In this document: positions 18,761 through 28,452 of the stretch, piece after piece | Numbering within the stretch: the first letter of the stretch is position 1 | Layout of the letters: each line of letters starts with the position of its first letter | Assembly (NCBI GenBank): GCA_038144195.1 | Contig: JAYQNH010000002.1 | Location: 682,001-746,000 of the forward strand | Source of the DNA: VMDJ01 sp038144195 | Lineage (GTDB): Bacteria > Pseudomonadota > Gammaproteobacteria > Chromatiales > Chromatiaceae | Reading direction: 5' to 3' | Length of the DNA stretch: 64,000 bases | The notes under the pieces: model-generated | Told to the model about the DNA's origin: nothing | Database searches by the model: none | The model's input: the letters and a program-made list of their open reading frames with translations, nothing else | Program-made: the position numbers and the translations under genes

Positions 18761-19734
18761 ATGAAGATAGAAAGCCACGAAAAATTACTCGCCACAGCGC
18801 AATCGGTCATCGATATCGAAGCGACTGCGGTTCAGGCGCTGAAGCAACGACTCGGCGATGACTTCGTTAAAGCGTGCGAAACCATCATCGCTTGCCAAGG
18901 TCGCGTGGTGGTTACCGGCATGGGCAAATCCGGCCATATCGGCAGCAAACTGGCCGCCACCTTAGCGAGCACCGGCACCCCCGCTTTTTTTGTTCATCCA
19001 GGTGAAGCCAGCCACGGTGATCTCGGCATGATCACCCCCGGTGATGTGGTGATTGCTTTATCTAACTCGGGCGAGACAGCAGAAATCGTTACCATTCTGC
19101 CTTTGATTAAACGCATGCAAGCACCATTGATCAGCTTGACCGGCAACCCAAACTCAACCCTCGCAACTGAATCTACCGTTCACCTTGATGTGGGCGTTGA
19201 AAAAGAAGCGTGCGTACTTGATCTCGCACCTACAGCAAGTACCACAGCAGCATTAGTCATGGGTGATGCACTTGCTGTTGCTCTACTTGATGCGCGCGGC
19301 TTTACCCCGAAGATTTTGCGATGTCTCATCCAGGGGGCAGCCTTGGTAAACGATTGTTGTTACGCGTGCGTGACATCATGCACAGCGGTGACCGTCTCCC
19401 CATCTCTTCTATTGAAGATCCTTTAAAAGAAGCCTTAATGGTGATGACCGCAAAAGGTCTTGGCATGACCGCCATCATGGATGGCGATCAACTCAAAGGC
19501 ATTTTCACAGACGGTGACCTACGCCGCTGCTTTGAACAAGGCAAGGATCTGCAAAGCGCAAACGTGCGCGATGTCATGACAGCAGGGGGCGTTTGCGTTC
19601 CGCAAGATACGCTTGCAGCTGAAGCACTGACCTTAATGGAAGAAAAGAAAATCAACGCCTTGTTGGTTACCGACAACAAAAAACTTGTTGGCGCCCTCAA
19701 CATGCATGACTTATTACGCTCAGGCGTGATGTAA
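18761..19734 (+). CDS. kdsD: Arabinose-5-phosphate isomerase KdsD (frameshifted)
   Basis: Interconverts ribulose 5-phosphate and arabinose 5-phosphate, the first step to Kdo. The SIS domain is visible in VVVTGMGKSGHIGSKLAATL, HPGEASHGDLG and ALSNSGETAEI, followed by two CBS domains (VRDIMHSGDRLP and NVRDVMTAGG). The frame breaks in a four-C run at 19305-19308. One extra C gives GFTPEDFAMSHPGGSLGKRL, the expected junction. The total is about 324 residues. It begins the kdsD-kdsC-lptC-lptA-lptB operon. Confidence 0.95.
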
Positions 19735-19745
19735 AGGAATCAACT

Positions 19746-20270
19746 GTGAGTGATATATCTACTAAAGCTGCTGAGATTAAATTAGTTATCTTTGATGTTG
19801 ATGGCGTATTAACCAACGGCGGCTTGTTCTTCGGCGACAGTGGCGAAGAGTACAAAATGTTCAACTCCAAAGATGGTCATGGCATGAAGATGCTGCAGGA
19901 CTCTGGCGTGCAGATTGCGATCATCACCGGCCGCAGCTCTAACGTAGTGACTCAACGCATGATTAACCTCGGTGTTAAGCATGTCTTCCAAGGTGTTGCG
20001 GATAAAAGCATCGCTTACCAAGAACTAAAAGCACAGTTAGGTATAGACGATAACAACATCGCTTACATGGGTGACGATGTCATTGACTTGCCCGTGATGA
20101 CCAAAGTTGGCCTGCCGATGGCAGTGGCAGATGCACACCCTGTGGTAATCGAAAACGCGAAATGGACAAGTCAATCTAAAGGTGGACAAGGTGCTGCACG
20201 CGAAGCCTGCGAAATGATCATGCAAGCTCAAGGCACTTTAGCGCCGATGATCAAAGGCTACCTAAGCTAA
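19746..20270 (+). CDS. kdsC: Kdo-8-phosphate phosphatase KdsC
   Basis: HAD-superfamily phosphatase (174 residues, no cap domain) releasing Kdo from Kdo 8-phosphate. HAD motifs are FDVDGVLTNGG with the nucleophile Asp, IITGRSS, and the C-terminal YMGDDVIDLPVM. The start is GTG. It lies 11 bases after kdsD and two before lptC. Confidence 0.96.
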   Translation: MSDISTKAAEIKLVIFDVDGVLTNGGLFFGDSGEEYKMFNSKDGHGMKMLQDSGVQIAIITGRSSNVVTQRMINLGVKHVFQGVADKSIAYQELKAQLGIDDNNIAYMGDDVIDLPVMTKVGLPMAVADAHPVVIENAKWTSQSKGGQGAAREACEMIMQAQGTLAPMIKGYLS

Positions 20271-20272
20271 GC

Positions 20273-20842
20273 ATGTCTCGCTCGAGCATTATCAATAGCA
20301 CACTGATATTGCTGCTCTTAATCAGCTTCTGGTTATTACGCTCATCACAGGACGAAGCGCAAACCTCAACCCAAGAAGAGCACGTCATCGATTACATGTT
20401 GCGTGATTTATCAACCACCACGTTTGGTCAAGATGGCAAACCTCATCGCACACTTAACACGCCTGAGCTGAAACATTACCAAGATAACGACACGAGCGAA
20501 TTGCTCGCGCCGCACATCGTTGCACATCAAGGCGCACAACCGCCGTGGAATATTTATAGCGATACCGGCTGGATATCTGGCGATGGCGAACTCATTCTGT
20601 TAAATGGCAAAGTTAAAATGCGTCGCGAAGCTTTCGCCGATAATCCATCGATGAACGTCGACACCAAAAACTTGCGTGTTCGCCCGAATGAAGACTATGC
20701 CGAAACCGATGAGCGCGTTAAGGTGCGAAGCAGTAATGGAGACCGTGTTGACGGTGTTGGCGCTCAGGTGTGGTTAGCTGAACCGATGCGACTTCTTCTA
20801 AAATCAAACTCAAAAGCTCACTATGCAACGAAAAAACCTTAA
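20273..20842 (+). CDS. lptC: LPS export protein LptC
   Basis: Bitopic inner-membrane protein linking the LptB2FG motor to the periplasmic LptA bridge. It has an N-terminal transmembrane helix (STLILLLLISFWLL) and a beta-jellyroll periplasmic domain (WNIYSDTGWISGDGELILLN, VRPNEDYAETDERVKV). The 189 residues match the family. The 3' end overlaps lptA by 20 bases. Confidence 0.94.
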   Translation: MSRSSIINSTLILLLLISFWLLRSSQDEAQTSTQEEHVIDYMLRDLSTTTFGQDGKPHRTLNTPELKHYQDNDTSELLAPHIVAHQGAQPPWNIYSDTGWISGDGELILLNGKVKMRREAFADNPSMNVDTKNLRVRPNEDYAETDERVKVRSSNGDRVDGVGAQVWLAEPMRLLLKSNSKAHYATKKP

Positions 20843-21317
20843 CTTCCTTTTGCTCTTTTTGATTTTTAGCGCACCTGTTTTCGCACTGACCTCAGATAAA
20901 GATCAACCGATTGATCTCACCGCAGACAGCGCCGACATGAACGACGGCAAAGGCACAAGCATTTACATAGGCAATGTCGATATTCGACAAGGCAGCCTGC
21001 GCATTCAAGGCGACAAAGTAACCGTCTTTCACCAAGGTCGTGATCCACAACGTTTTGTTGCTATTGGAAAAGTACGCTTTCAACAAACGGCTGATGACGG
21101 GAAGCTGATTAAAGGTAAAGCCGATAAAGTTGAATACGACATGAATAGTGAATACATGCAGATGACGGGCAACGCTTGGCTCGATCAAGGTGGCGACATG
21201 ATGGAAAGTGATCGCATTACCTATGATCGTGTGAAATCTGTGGTCAAAGGCGGCAGCGCTGCTCAAGGTAAGCAGCGTGTGCGCATGCGTTTAATGCCTC
21301 AAAACGATAAGAAATAA
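20823..21317 (+). CDS. lptA: LPS transport periplasmic protein LptA
   Basis: Periplasmic beta-jellyroll protein that polymerises into the LPS bridge. A signal peptide (LNFLLLFLIFSAPVFA) precedes the OstA-type domain (DKDQPIDLTADSADMNDGKG, GNVDIRQGSLRIQGDKVTV, SDRITYDRVKSVVKGG). It is intact at 164 residues. It starts inside the end of lptC and is followed three bases later by lptB. Confidence 0.95.
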   Translation: MQRKNLNFLLLFLIFSAPVFALTSDKDQPIDLTADSADMNDGKGTSIYIGNVDIRQGSLRIQGDKVTVFHQGRDPQRFVAIGKVRFQQTADDGKLIKGKADKVEYDMNSEYMQMTGNAWLDQGGDMMESDRITYDRVKSVVKGGSAAQGKQRVRMRLMPQNDKK

Positions 21318-21320
21318 GTT

Positions 21321-22046
21321 ATGTCTCAACTCTCAGCCGAAGGCCTTGTTAAACGTTATAAAGGTCGAAGTGTGGTTAATGGTGTTTCTGTACACCTTGA
21401 TACGGGCGAGATTGTTGGCTTGCTCGGCCCTAACGGTGCGGGCAAAACCACTAGCTTCTACATGATTGCTGGCCTTGTGCACCCTGATGGCGGTAGCGTG
21501 CGCTTAGACAACAACGACATCACCGACAAGCCGATGCATGCCCGCGCACAACAAGGCTTGAGTTATCTGGCGCAGGAGCCTTCTATTTTTCGCAAACTTA
21601 CTGTTGCGCAAAATGTCCTCGCGATTCTTGAGATGCGTCACGATCTGGATAAAGATCAACAGCAAGCCAAGTGTGACGAGCTACTTCATGAGTTCAGCAT
21701 TGGACACTTAGCTGACAATATGGCGATCAGCTTATCCGGTGGTGAACGGAGGCGCTTGGAGATTGCACGCGCGTTAGCCATAGAGCCCAAATTCTTATTA
21801 TTGGACGAACCCTTCGCCGGCGTGGATCCAATCTCGGTCATCGATATCCAACGAATCATTCAGCACTTGGCTGAGCGTGGCATCGGCATCTTGATCACTG
21901 ACCACAATGTGCGCGAAACCCTGGGTATCTGCTCGCGTGGCTACATCATGAATGATGGCGCGGTTCTGGCGCATGGCTCACCCGACGAACTCCTGAATAA
22001 CCCTGAAGTCCGAACCACCTATCTCGGCGAGCACTTCCGCTTATAG
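21321..22046 (+). CDS. lptB: LPS export ATPase LptB
   Basis: Cytoplasmic ABC ATPase (241 residues) driving LPS extraction by LptFG, whose genes are not in the window. Walker A GPNGAGKTTSF, Q-loop LAQEPSIFR, signature LSGGERRRLEIARAL, Walker B FLLLDEPFAGVDP and H-loop ITDHNVRETL are all present. It is intact and is the last gene of the kds-lpt operon before the rpoN leader. Confidence 0.97.
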   Translation: MSQLSAEGLVKRYKGRSVVNGVSVHLDTGEIVGLLGPNGAGKTTSFYMIAGLVHPDGGSVRLDNNDITDKPMHARAQQGLSYLAQEPSIFRKLTVAQNVLAILEMRHDLDKDQQQAKCDELLHEFSIGHLADNMAISLSGGERRRLEIARALAIEPKFLLLDEPFAGVDPISVIDIQRIIQHLAERGIGILITDHNVRETLGICSRGYIMNDGAVLAHGSPDELLNNPEVRTTYLGEHFRL

Positions 22047-22065
22047 GAAAGCACTGCTATCCTGT

Positions 22066-22104
22066 AATTTCATAGCAAGGATGCCAATTGGCATGAAATT
22101 TGAA
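22066..22104 (+). promoter_or_regulatory. Palindrome and sigma-54-like site upstream of rpoN
   Basis: The 109-base lptB-rpoN gap contains a perfect 14-bp palindrome, ATGCCAATTGGCAT (22081-22094), within an outer inverted repeat AATTTCAT (22066-22073) / ATGAAATT (22093-22100). Overlapping it, TTGGCATGAAATTTGAA (22088-22104) matches the sigma-54 consensus YTGGCACGrNNNTTGCW at 15 of 17 positions but lacks the conserved C of the -12 element. It is a candidate operator or autoregulatory site only. Confidence 0.4.
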
Positions 22105-22155
22105 ACTAGGAAGGATTCGCTAGGTGGCACATAACAATAACAACCTGATGAGATC

Positions 22156-23615
22156 ATGAAGCCGTCCCTACAGCTCCGCTTTGGGCAACAGCTCACCATG
22201 ACCCCTCAACTGCAACAGGCAATCCGTCTGCTGCAGCTCTCCACACTCGACTTACGCCAAGAAATTCAAGCCGCGCTCGACAGCAACATGATGCTCGAGA
22301 CCGAAGAGGAGGCCGGTAATGAAGTATCACTTGATGACGAGCTTCGCCCTGATATCTCAAGCAACGATGCGAACAACGAAACCGAGGTGAATCTCGAAAC
22401 TGAGAGCATGCCTGATGAAATGGCAACCGATTCTCAGTGGGAAGATATCTACGACAGCCTGCCAACTCAAACCGCGAGCACCGCAAGTGCCGATGATCAT
22501 GCTGAGTTCATTGCACAACAAAGCGCTGATCTTTCATTGCATGCCCACTTAAGTTGGCAGCTTGAGATGTGCCGCCTCTCAGAATCGGATCACGAGATTG
22601 GTGAAGCGATCATCGATAGCGTAAATGATGATGGCTACCTGACCGCCAGCATCGAAGAAGCTCATCGAATCGGTTCAACCACTTGAGGTTGAAGAAGACG
22701 AAGTGATCGCAGTACTGCACCAAATCCAACAGTTTGATCCACCGGGCATCGCAGCAAGAGATACCCGCGAATCGCTACTCATTCAAACCCAGCAGCTCTC
22801 TAACGAATTTGATTCACGTGAGCTTGCGCTGCAGTTACTCGAACACCACTTTGATGACCTTGCCGGTCAAAACATCAAAGCCATCATGAAAGGCCTATCG
22901 ATCGGTGAAGAAGAACTTAACGAAATCCTCCTGCTGATCCGCTCACTGAATCCTCGCCCTGCGAGCGCACTGCCCACCGGTAGCTCGGATTACATCGAAC
23001 CCGATGTGTATGTGTTTAAACACGAGGGCAAATGGTTCGTCAATCTGAATGACGAGGCCATGCCGAAGCTCAAAATTAATGCGACTTACGCCAGTTTGAT
23101 TAGACGCGCAGACGATTCCAGTGATAACGTGACCTTAAAGAATCATCTGCAAGAGGCTCGCTGGTTTATCAACAGCCTGTTGAGTCGGAATGAGACCTTA
23201 TTGAAAGTCGCGAACTGCATCTTAGAGTTCCAACAAGGCTTCTTTGACCACGGCGAAGAGGCGATGCGTCCACTAGTACTTCGCGATGTCGGCCGAAAAG
23301 GTCGAAATGCACGAATCCACAATCTCTCGTGTGACCACGCAAAAGTACATGCACACCCCGCGTGGCACCTTTGAATTCAAATACTTCTTCTCGAGCCACG
23401 TCAGCACCGCTGAGGGTGGCGAGGCCTCTTCGACTGCCATTCGCGCATTGATCAAAAAATTAATTGCTGCAGAAACGCCAAAGAAGCCGTTATCTGATAA
23501 CAAGATCGCTGCGATCCTCGACGACCAAGGCATCAAGGTTGCTCGTCGTACCGTAGCGAAATACCGAGAAGCGATGGCCATTCCGCCATCAAACGAACGC
23601 AAGCGTCTAGCCTAG
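22156..23615 (+). CDS. rpoN: RNA polymerase sigma-54 factor RpoN (two frameshifts)
   Basis: Alternative sigma factor needing AAA activators. Region I is typical (LRFGQQLTMTPQLQQAIRLL), followed by an acidic region II, the core-binding region (LHQIQQFDPPGIAARDTRES), the HTH (HESTISRVTTQKYMHTPRG) and the RpoN box ARRTVAKYRE near the C-terminus. Shifts occur near 22657 (joining to LIESVQPLEVEEDE) and near 23291, where one extra G interrupts LRDVAEKVEMHES. Full length is about 486 residues. It precedes hpf and ptsN, the classic rpoN neighbourhood. Confidence 0.95.
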
Positions 23616-23642
23616 ATAGACGCAACAACCAAGGAGAAGCAC

Positions 23643-23969
23643 ATGCAACTCAACATCACTGGTCATCACATCGACATCACCGATTCAATGCGCGCTTACG
23701 TAGAAGAAAAAATTACCAAGCTCGAGCGACACTTCGACCATGTGACGAACGTGCACGTCATCCTCACCGTAGAGAAAAATGAGCAAAAGGCCGAGGCCAC
23801 CGTCCACGTGTCGGGCAATGACATCTTCGCCGATGCGAGCAACGATGACATGTACGCGGCGATTGATGCCCTGATCGACAAGCTCGACCGCCAGGTCATC
23901 AAGCACAAAGAAAAGGTGCAAAGTCATCGCGGTGCAGGACATCGTGAAATGGCGGGAACAGAGGAGTAA
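23643..23969 (+). CDS. hpf: Ribosome hibernation promoting factor HPF
   Basis: Protein of 108 residues that binds the 30S decoding region and promotes inactive ribosome dimers in stationary phase. Family landmarks are LNITGHHIDITDSMRAYVEE, EATVHVSGNDIFADAS and DMYAAIDALIDKLDRQVIKH. AAGGAG lies about six bases before the ATG. A strong terminator follows the stop. Confidence 0.95.
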   Translation: MQLNITGHHIDITDSMRAYVEEKITKLERHFDHVTNVHVILTVEKNEQKAEATVHVSGNDIFADASNDDMYAAIDALIDKLDRQVIKHKEKVQSHRGAGHREMAGTEE

Positions 23970-23987
23970 ACTCCGCAGATCATCATT

Positions 23988-24017
23988 GTGGCTCTGACTT
24001 CAGAGCCACACTTTTTT
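23988..24017 (+). terminator. Rho-independent terminator after hpf
   Basis: GTGGCTCTGA (23988-23997) pairs perfectly with TCAGAGCCAC (24000-24009) around a two-base apex, in practice a four-base loop, and is followed by six U (24012-24017). It would separate rpoN-hpf transcription from ptsN, which starts 14 bases later. Confidence 0.9.
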
Positions 24018-24030
24018 AGTACAGACCATC

Positions 24031-24481
24031 ATGCTTGACGAACGTTTTATAAACCTCGATGCGATTCGCCTTAATGACGATTCCTCAAGTAAAAAGCGCG
24101 TGCTTGAACAAGCCGCAAAGCTCCTTTCTCGTGATGATCCCGAACTTGCCAACGACATCTTTGATCGTTTGTTAGAACGTGAACGACTTAGGTTCAACCG
24201 GTCTTGCTGGTGGTGTTGCTCTGCCGCATGCGCGCATGCCGGGTATCGAAAATACGCGTGGCGCCTTTATCCGACTCGATGAGGGTGTCGACTTTGATGC
24301 GCTCGATCAACAACCGGTCGATCTGATCTTCGCTTTGATGGTGCCCGAAGATGCACCGGATACGCATCTACAAATTCTGGCCAAGCTCGCCGCGTTATTT
24401 GGTGATGCCGTCAAAGCCGATGCATTAAGAAAAGCCTCTCCAGAAGGTGCGCTCGACCTGCTACAACATGTCGATGCATAA
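24031..24481 (+). CDS. ptsN: Nitrogen-regulatory PTS protein EIIA-Ntr, PtsN (frameshifted)
   Basis: Phosphoryl acceptor of the nitrogen PTS, a regulator of potassium transport and stress responses rather than a sugar carrier. The N-terminal frame (INLDAIRLNDDSSSKKRVLE) breaks near 24180 and continues as LGSTGLAGGVALPHARMPGI, with the phosphorylated His in ALPHAR, then VDLIFALMVPEDAPDTHLQI. About 149 residues. The end overlaps the hprK start region by a few bases. The trk genes later in this window could be targets by analogy with E. coli, where EIIA-Ntr binds TrkA. Confidence 0.92.
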
Positions 24482-25421
24482 AACCTCGATTACCGTTGGT
24501 GAGCTATTTCGCGATTTAGAAGAGCGTCTCGATTTAAAACTCATCGCCGGTGACTCAGGTCTTGATCGATCTCTAGCAGCTGAAGATCTCGATCCCAACA
24601 GCTTCATCATCGCCGGTCCGCTCAACTTCATTCATCCCAATTACATCCAGGTGATTGGCCGAGCCGAGCGCGACTACCTGCAAGCGCCGGAGCGCGATAT
24701 GGAACGTGCAATGACGCAACTGTTCCAACGCCCAACACGTGCAGTCATACTCACCGATGACATCAGTCCAAACGACGATCTGCTCCAAGGTGCCACAGAA
24801 TCGGGAATCGCACTGTTTACCTCATCGATCACCGCGCGAGTCGCGCTCGATCACCAGCAGCACAACGCCTCACTCAACCTCTCTGATCGCACCACCTTGC
24901 ACGGTGTCTTTCTTGAAGTCTTGGGCATGGGTGTACTGATCACCGGTCAGGCAGCAGTGGGTAAAAGCGAATTAGCGCTAGAGTTAATCACCAACGGCAG
25001 TCGCTTGATCGCCGATGACGCGCCAGAGTTCACCCGCATCGCACCTGAGATCGTCAGTGGTCGTTGTCCAGAATTGCTGCGCGATCTGCTCGAAGTTCGC
25101 GGTTTGGGGGTGCTGAATATTCGCGCCATGTTTGGTGCTAACGCCATCAAACAAAACAAGTTCTTACGCTTAATCGTGCATCTCAAACGGATGAACGAAA
25201 GCGAGATCAAATCGATGCCGCGTTTAGAGATGTCTCAGGACACCCGTGAAGTGCTCGGCGTTGAGATCGCTCAAGTAACGCTGCCGGTTGCCGCAGGTAG
25301 AAACCTTGGTGTCTTAGTCGAAGCCGCTGTGCGCAATCATCTGCTTAAACTTGAAGGCAGCGATGCCACTCAGCTACTGATTGAACGCCAAGAAGCTAGC
25401 ATGCAACAAAGCGACGATTGA
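24468..25421 (+). CDS. hprK: HPr kinase/phosphorylase HprK
   Basis: Bifunctional enzyme that phosphorylates and dephosphorylates a serine in HPr. It has an N-terminal domain (TVGELFRDLEERLDLKLIAG) and a kinase domain with the phosphate-binding loop GQAAVGKSELALEL and signature LEVRGLGVLNIRAMFG. ATGs at 24468 and 24474 are both reasonable; a start at 24447 would lie deeper within ptsN. It is intact at about 317 residues. The partner HPr is 1.3 kb downstream and carries the target serine. Confidence 0.94.
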   Translation: MSMHKTSITVGELFRDLEERLDLKLIAGDSGLDRSLAAEDLDPNSFIIAGPLNFIHPNYIQVIGRAERDYLQAPERDMERAMTQLFQRPTRAVILTDDISPNDDLLQGATESGIALFTSSITARVALDHQQHNASLNLSDRTTLHGVFLEVLGMGVLITGQAAVGKSELALELITNGSRLIADDAPEFTRIAPEIVSGRCPELLRDLLEVRGLGVLNIRAMFGANAIKQNKFLRLIVHLKRMNESEIKSMPRLEMSQDTREVLGVEIAQVTLPVAAGRNLGVLVEAAVRNHLLKLEGSDATQLLIERQEASMQQSDD

Positions 25422-25475
25422 CCTTCTGATTAATTAGTCGCCTAATAACCGCATTATGCAGAGATACCGGCGATA

Positions 25476-26346
25476 ATGGACACATCGGTTTATAAACTCA
25501 CTCTTGTGACTGGCCTATCAGGCGCAGGAAAAAGTGTGGCGCTCGCAACACTCGAAGATAACGGTTACAACTGTATCGATAACCTGCCGCTTAACTTGTT
25601 GCCTTCACTCGCCTCAGAAATTCAATCGGCTAATTACGAATGGAAACATACCGCTGTCGGTATTGATGCGCGCTCGCATGACGAAAGTTTTGAGAAAGTG
25701 CCGCTGTTACTTGACGCGATCAAATCCGACAAGTTGACCGTCGAGATCATCTATCTTGAAGCGGATAACGAGATCCTGTTGAAACGCTTTAGCGAAACAC
25801 GTCGTCGCCACCCACTGACCGATCACGACACCGATCTTGAAACAGCCATTAATGAAGAACGCGAACTGCTAGCGCCGCTAACTCAAATTGCTGACCTAAC
25901 CATCAACACCAGCAAAACCACACTGCATCAATTGCGTCGCTTACTTAGCGATCGCGTGACGGATCGGGACTCAGCTGAGATGTCGGTGTTGATCAAGTCC
26001 TTCGGCTTTAAGCACGGCATGCCAGCGAACGCTGACTTCATGTTTGATATGCGCTGCTTACCCAATCCACATTGGGATCCCGACCTGCGCCCAATGACTG
26101 GACGCGACAAACCTGTTGCTGACTTCTTAGAAAAAGACGAGCGCGTACAAGAGATGTACAAGCAGCTCGAAAGCATGATCGCTAACTGGACACCCTGCTT
26201 TGCACTTGAAGGTCGCAGTTATTTAACCTTTGCTATCGGTTGTACTGGCGGTCAGCACCGTTCGGTTTATATGGTCGAAGCGCTTAGGCAAACACTTCCA
26301 AGAATTTTTACCTAACGTGCAAATCTTTCATCGAGAGCTTTCATGA
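25476..26346 (+). CDS. rapZ: RNase adapter protein RapZ (late frameshift)
   Basis: P-loop protein that in E. coli senses glucosamine-6-phosphate precursors and guides RNase E to GlmZ sRNA. Walker A is GLSGAGKSVAL. The C-terminal domain has IKSFGFKHGMPANADFMFDM and IGCTGGQHRSVYMVE. One extra A at 26286 truncates the frame. Removing it gives LGKHFQEFLPNVQIFHRELS and a stop that overlaps the next ATG (ATGA), which supports the correction. About 289 residues. Confidence 0.94.
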
Positions 26347-26738
26347 GCGTTGGCATTCTTATTGTCACCCACCCTGGCATCGGCTCTGCCTTAGCGCATA
26401 GCGCTCAACGCATCATGGGTGATGCGCCGTTAAAAACCTTTTGCTTAGACATCCCAGTTGATAGTGATGTCGAGCGCACCGAGCACGAGATCTCGCAAGC
26501 CTTAGCGAACTTAGATGCTGGTGATGGCGTGATCATCCTGAGTGATATCTTTGGTGCTACACCGAATAACTTGGCGCGCAAGTTTGCCGCCCCCGGCCAC
26601 GTACATATTGTTTCAGGCGTTAACCTACCGATGCTGATCCGTCTGTATAACTACCCCAATACTGATCTTGCAGAATTATGCGAATTGGCTGCCGAAGGTG
26701 GTCAACGTGGCATCATGACCTGCGCACAACATTTATAA
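26343..26738 (+). CDS. PTS EIIA-Man type regulatory protein
   Basis: Single-domain EIIA of the mannose family, 131 residues. The probable phosphorylated His is in ILIVTHPGIGSAL, and the family segment IILSDIFGATPNNLARKF is present. No EIIB, EIIC or EIID partners are encoded here, so a regulatory role is more likely than sugar transport. It overlaps rapZ by four bases and lies eight bases before HPr. Confidence 0.93.
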   Translation: MSVGILIVTHPGIGSALAHSAQRIMGDAPLKTFCLDIPVDSDVERTEHEISQALANLDAGDGVIILSDIFGATPNNLARKFAAPGHVHIVSGVNLPMLIRLYNYPNTDLAELCELAAEGGQRGIMTCAQHL

Positions 26739-26746
26739 TTTCCTCT

Positions 26747-27016
26747 ATGCAAGAAACCAACATCACCATCATTAACAAGCTCGGCCTGCATGCACGCGCC
26801 GCCGCCAAATTCGTCAGCACCGCCGGCAGCTTCGGTGCCAAAGTCTCTTTGGATAAAGCTGGCCAAGAAGTTGATGGTAAAAGCATCATGGGCGTAATGA
26901 TGCTCGCCGCGAGTAAAGGCACCGAGCTAACCATCCGTACCGATGGCGATGATGAAGTCGAAGCCATGCAAGCACTCACCGATTTGATCAACGATTACTT
27001 CGGCGAAGGCGAATAA
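26747..27016 (+). CDS. ptsH: Phosphocarrier protein HPr
   Basis: Small phosphocarrier (89 residues). The His site is in KLGLHARAAAKFV. The serine site recognised by HprK is in DGKSIMGVMMLAAS. Both are present, matching the neighbouring hprK. The start at 26747 gives the canonical length; in-frame codons further upstream lie inside the preceding gene. Enzyme I (PtsP or PtsI) is not in the window. Confidence 0.95.
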   Translation: MQETNITIINKLGLHARAAAKFVSTAGSFGAKVSLDKAGQEVDGKSIMGVMMLAASKGTELTIRTDGDDEVEAMQALTDLINDYFGEGE

Positions 27017-27082
27017 AGTCTCCACAGTCTTAGGCGCTCACCCAAAGCGCTGTTACACTAGCTCCATCTCCATTCACCTTGG

Positions 27083-28452
27083 ATGAGCACGCTCGTGAAC
27101 GCTGTCGTTGAAAGCTCAGAAAATCCGCAAGTCGATCGTTTGCGCGAAATTCTCGACTCAGGTGCGATGCGTTCTGCTCAAAAGCTTCTCAATACGCTAA
27201 ATCCTGCCGAGGTCGCTCACCTACTTGAATCGCTGCCACCTGAGCAACGAGACATCATTTGGCACATGCTACCCGATGAGATGTCAGGTGAAACCTTGCT
27301 TGAAGTCTCGGACGGTACTCAGTTCGAACTTACCAAAGACATGAGCCTGGAAGATTGGCTCGCGATCACGACAACCTCGACCTCGACGACTTGGCTGACT
27401 TGGTACAAGACATGCCGCGTCAGCTCACCCGTGAGTTGGTGTTATCGATGGACGATCAACGTCGTCATTTGCTCGAAACGGTCCTTTCTTATCCAGAAGA
27501 TACCGCCGGCGGTTTGATGAACACCGACGTGGTGACCATCCGCCCCGCTGTCACCCTTGATGTCGCGATGCGTTTCACCCGTCGAATTGGCGACAACATG
27601 CCAAGGGATACCGACAAACTATTCGTGGTGAATCGTGACGGCAAGTATCTCGGCGTATTGCCTTTGTGGCGATTGGTGAGCGGCAATCCTGAAGATTCGG
27701 TTGCTGAGATCATGAGCTTAGATCTAAAGCCAATGTCGGTTGAGCTATCTGCCAAAGATGTTGCTCGTCGATTTGAAACCTACGACTTGATCTCCGCACC
27801 GGTTATCGACGAGGACGGATTGCTGGTCGGTCGTATCACGGTCGACGACGTGGTCGACTTGATCCGTGTCGAAGGCGAACACCAATTCATGAGTCAGGCC
27901 GGTCTCTCTGAAGAAGAGAACATGTTCGCACCGGTACTCGACTCAACCCGTCGCCGTGCGGTATGGCTTGGCATTAACTTGCTCACCGCGTTCTTGGCTT
28001 CATGGGTGATTGGTCAATTCGAAGCGGTGCTTTCGCAAGTGGTCGCACTAGCGGTACTGATGCCGATCGTTGCGAGCATGGGTGGTATCGCCGGTAGCCA
28101 AACGCTTACCTTGGCGATTCGCGGTATTGCACTTGGCCACCTCACCAGTAAAAACGCACGTCACCTACTCTATAAAGAGCTCGCGGTTGGCGCACTCAAC
28201 AGTGCCATCTGGGCGGTAGTCGTTGGCTTTGTCGCCGGCATCTGGTTCGACAGCTGGGCGATTGCTACCTTGATTGGCGTGGCGATCAGTATCAACTTAC
28301 TCTTCGCTGCTTTCAGTGGCGCCTTGCTGCCATTGATTCTCGAAAAGCTCGGCATCGACCCTGCGCTCGCAGGCTCAGTCCTACTGACCACCGTGACCGA
28401 TGTGGTGGGCTTCCTGTCCTTCCTCGGACTGGCCACCATCTTCTTGCTCTAG
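27083..28452 (+). CDS. mgtE: Magnesium transporter MgtE (frameshifted)
   Basis: Inner-membrane Mg2+ channel gated by cytoplasmic Mg2+-sensing domains. The N domain (LNPAEVAHLLESLPPEQRDI) breaks near 27353 and resumes as LARDHDNLDLDDLADLVQDM. Then come the CBS pair (LPLWRLVSG, LISAPVIDEDGLLVGRITVD) and five membrane helices with the pore-region pattern VLMPIVASMGGIAGSQTLTL. About 456 residues. It converges with the GlcG-like gene, overlapping it by four bases. Confidence 0.94.

Noticed and set aside
22120..22145. Second sigma-54-like site (TGGCAC) closer to rpoN
   Set aside because: TGGCAC is followed at the proper distance by AATAA rather than TTGCA, so the -12 element is absent.
27083..28452. 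mgtE, leuS and similar split genes as genuine pseudogenes or programmed frameshifts
   Set aside because: The breaks occur in about 32 unrelated genes with no common slippery sequence or stimulatory structure, and both halves stay conserved. Random indel errors explain them better.
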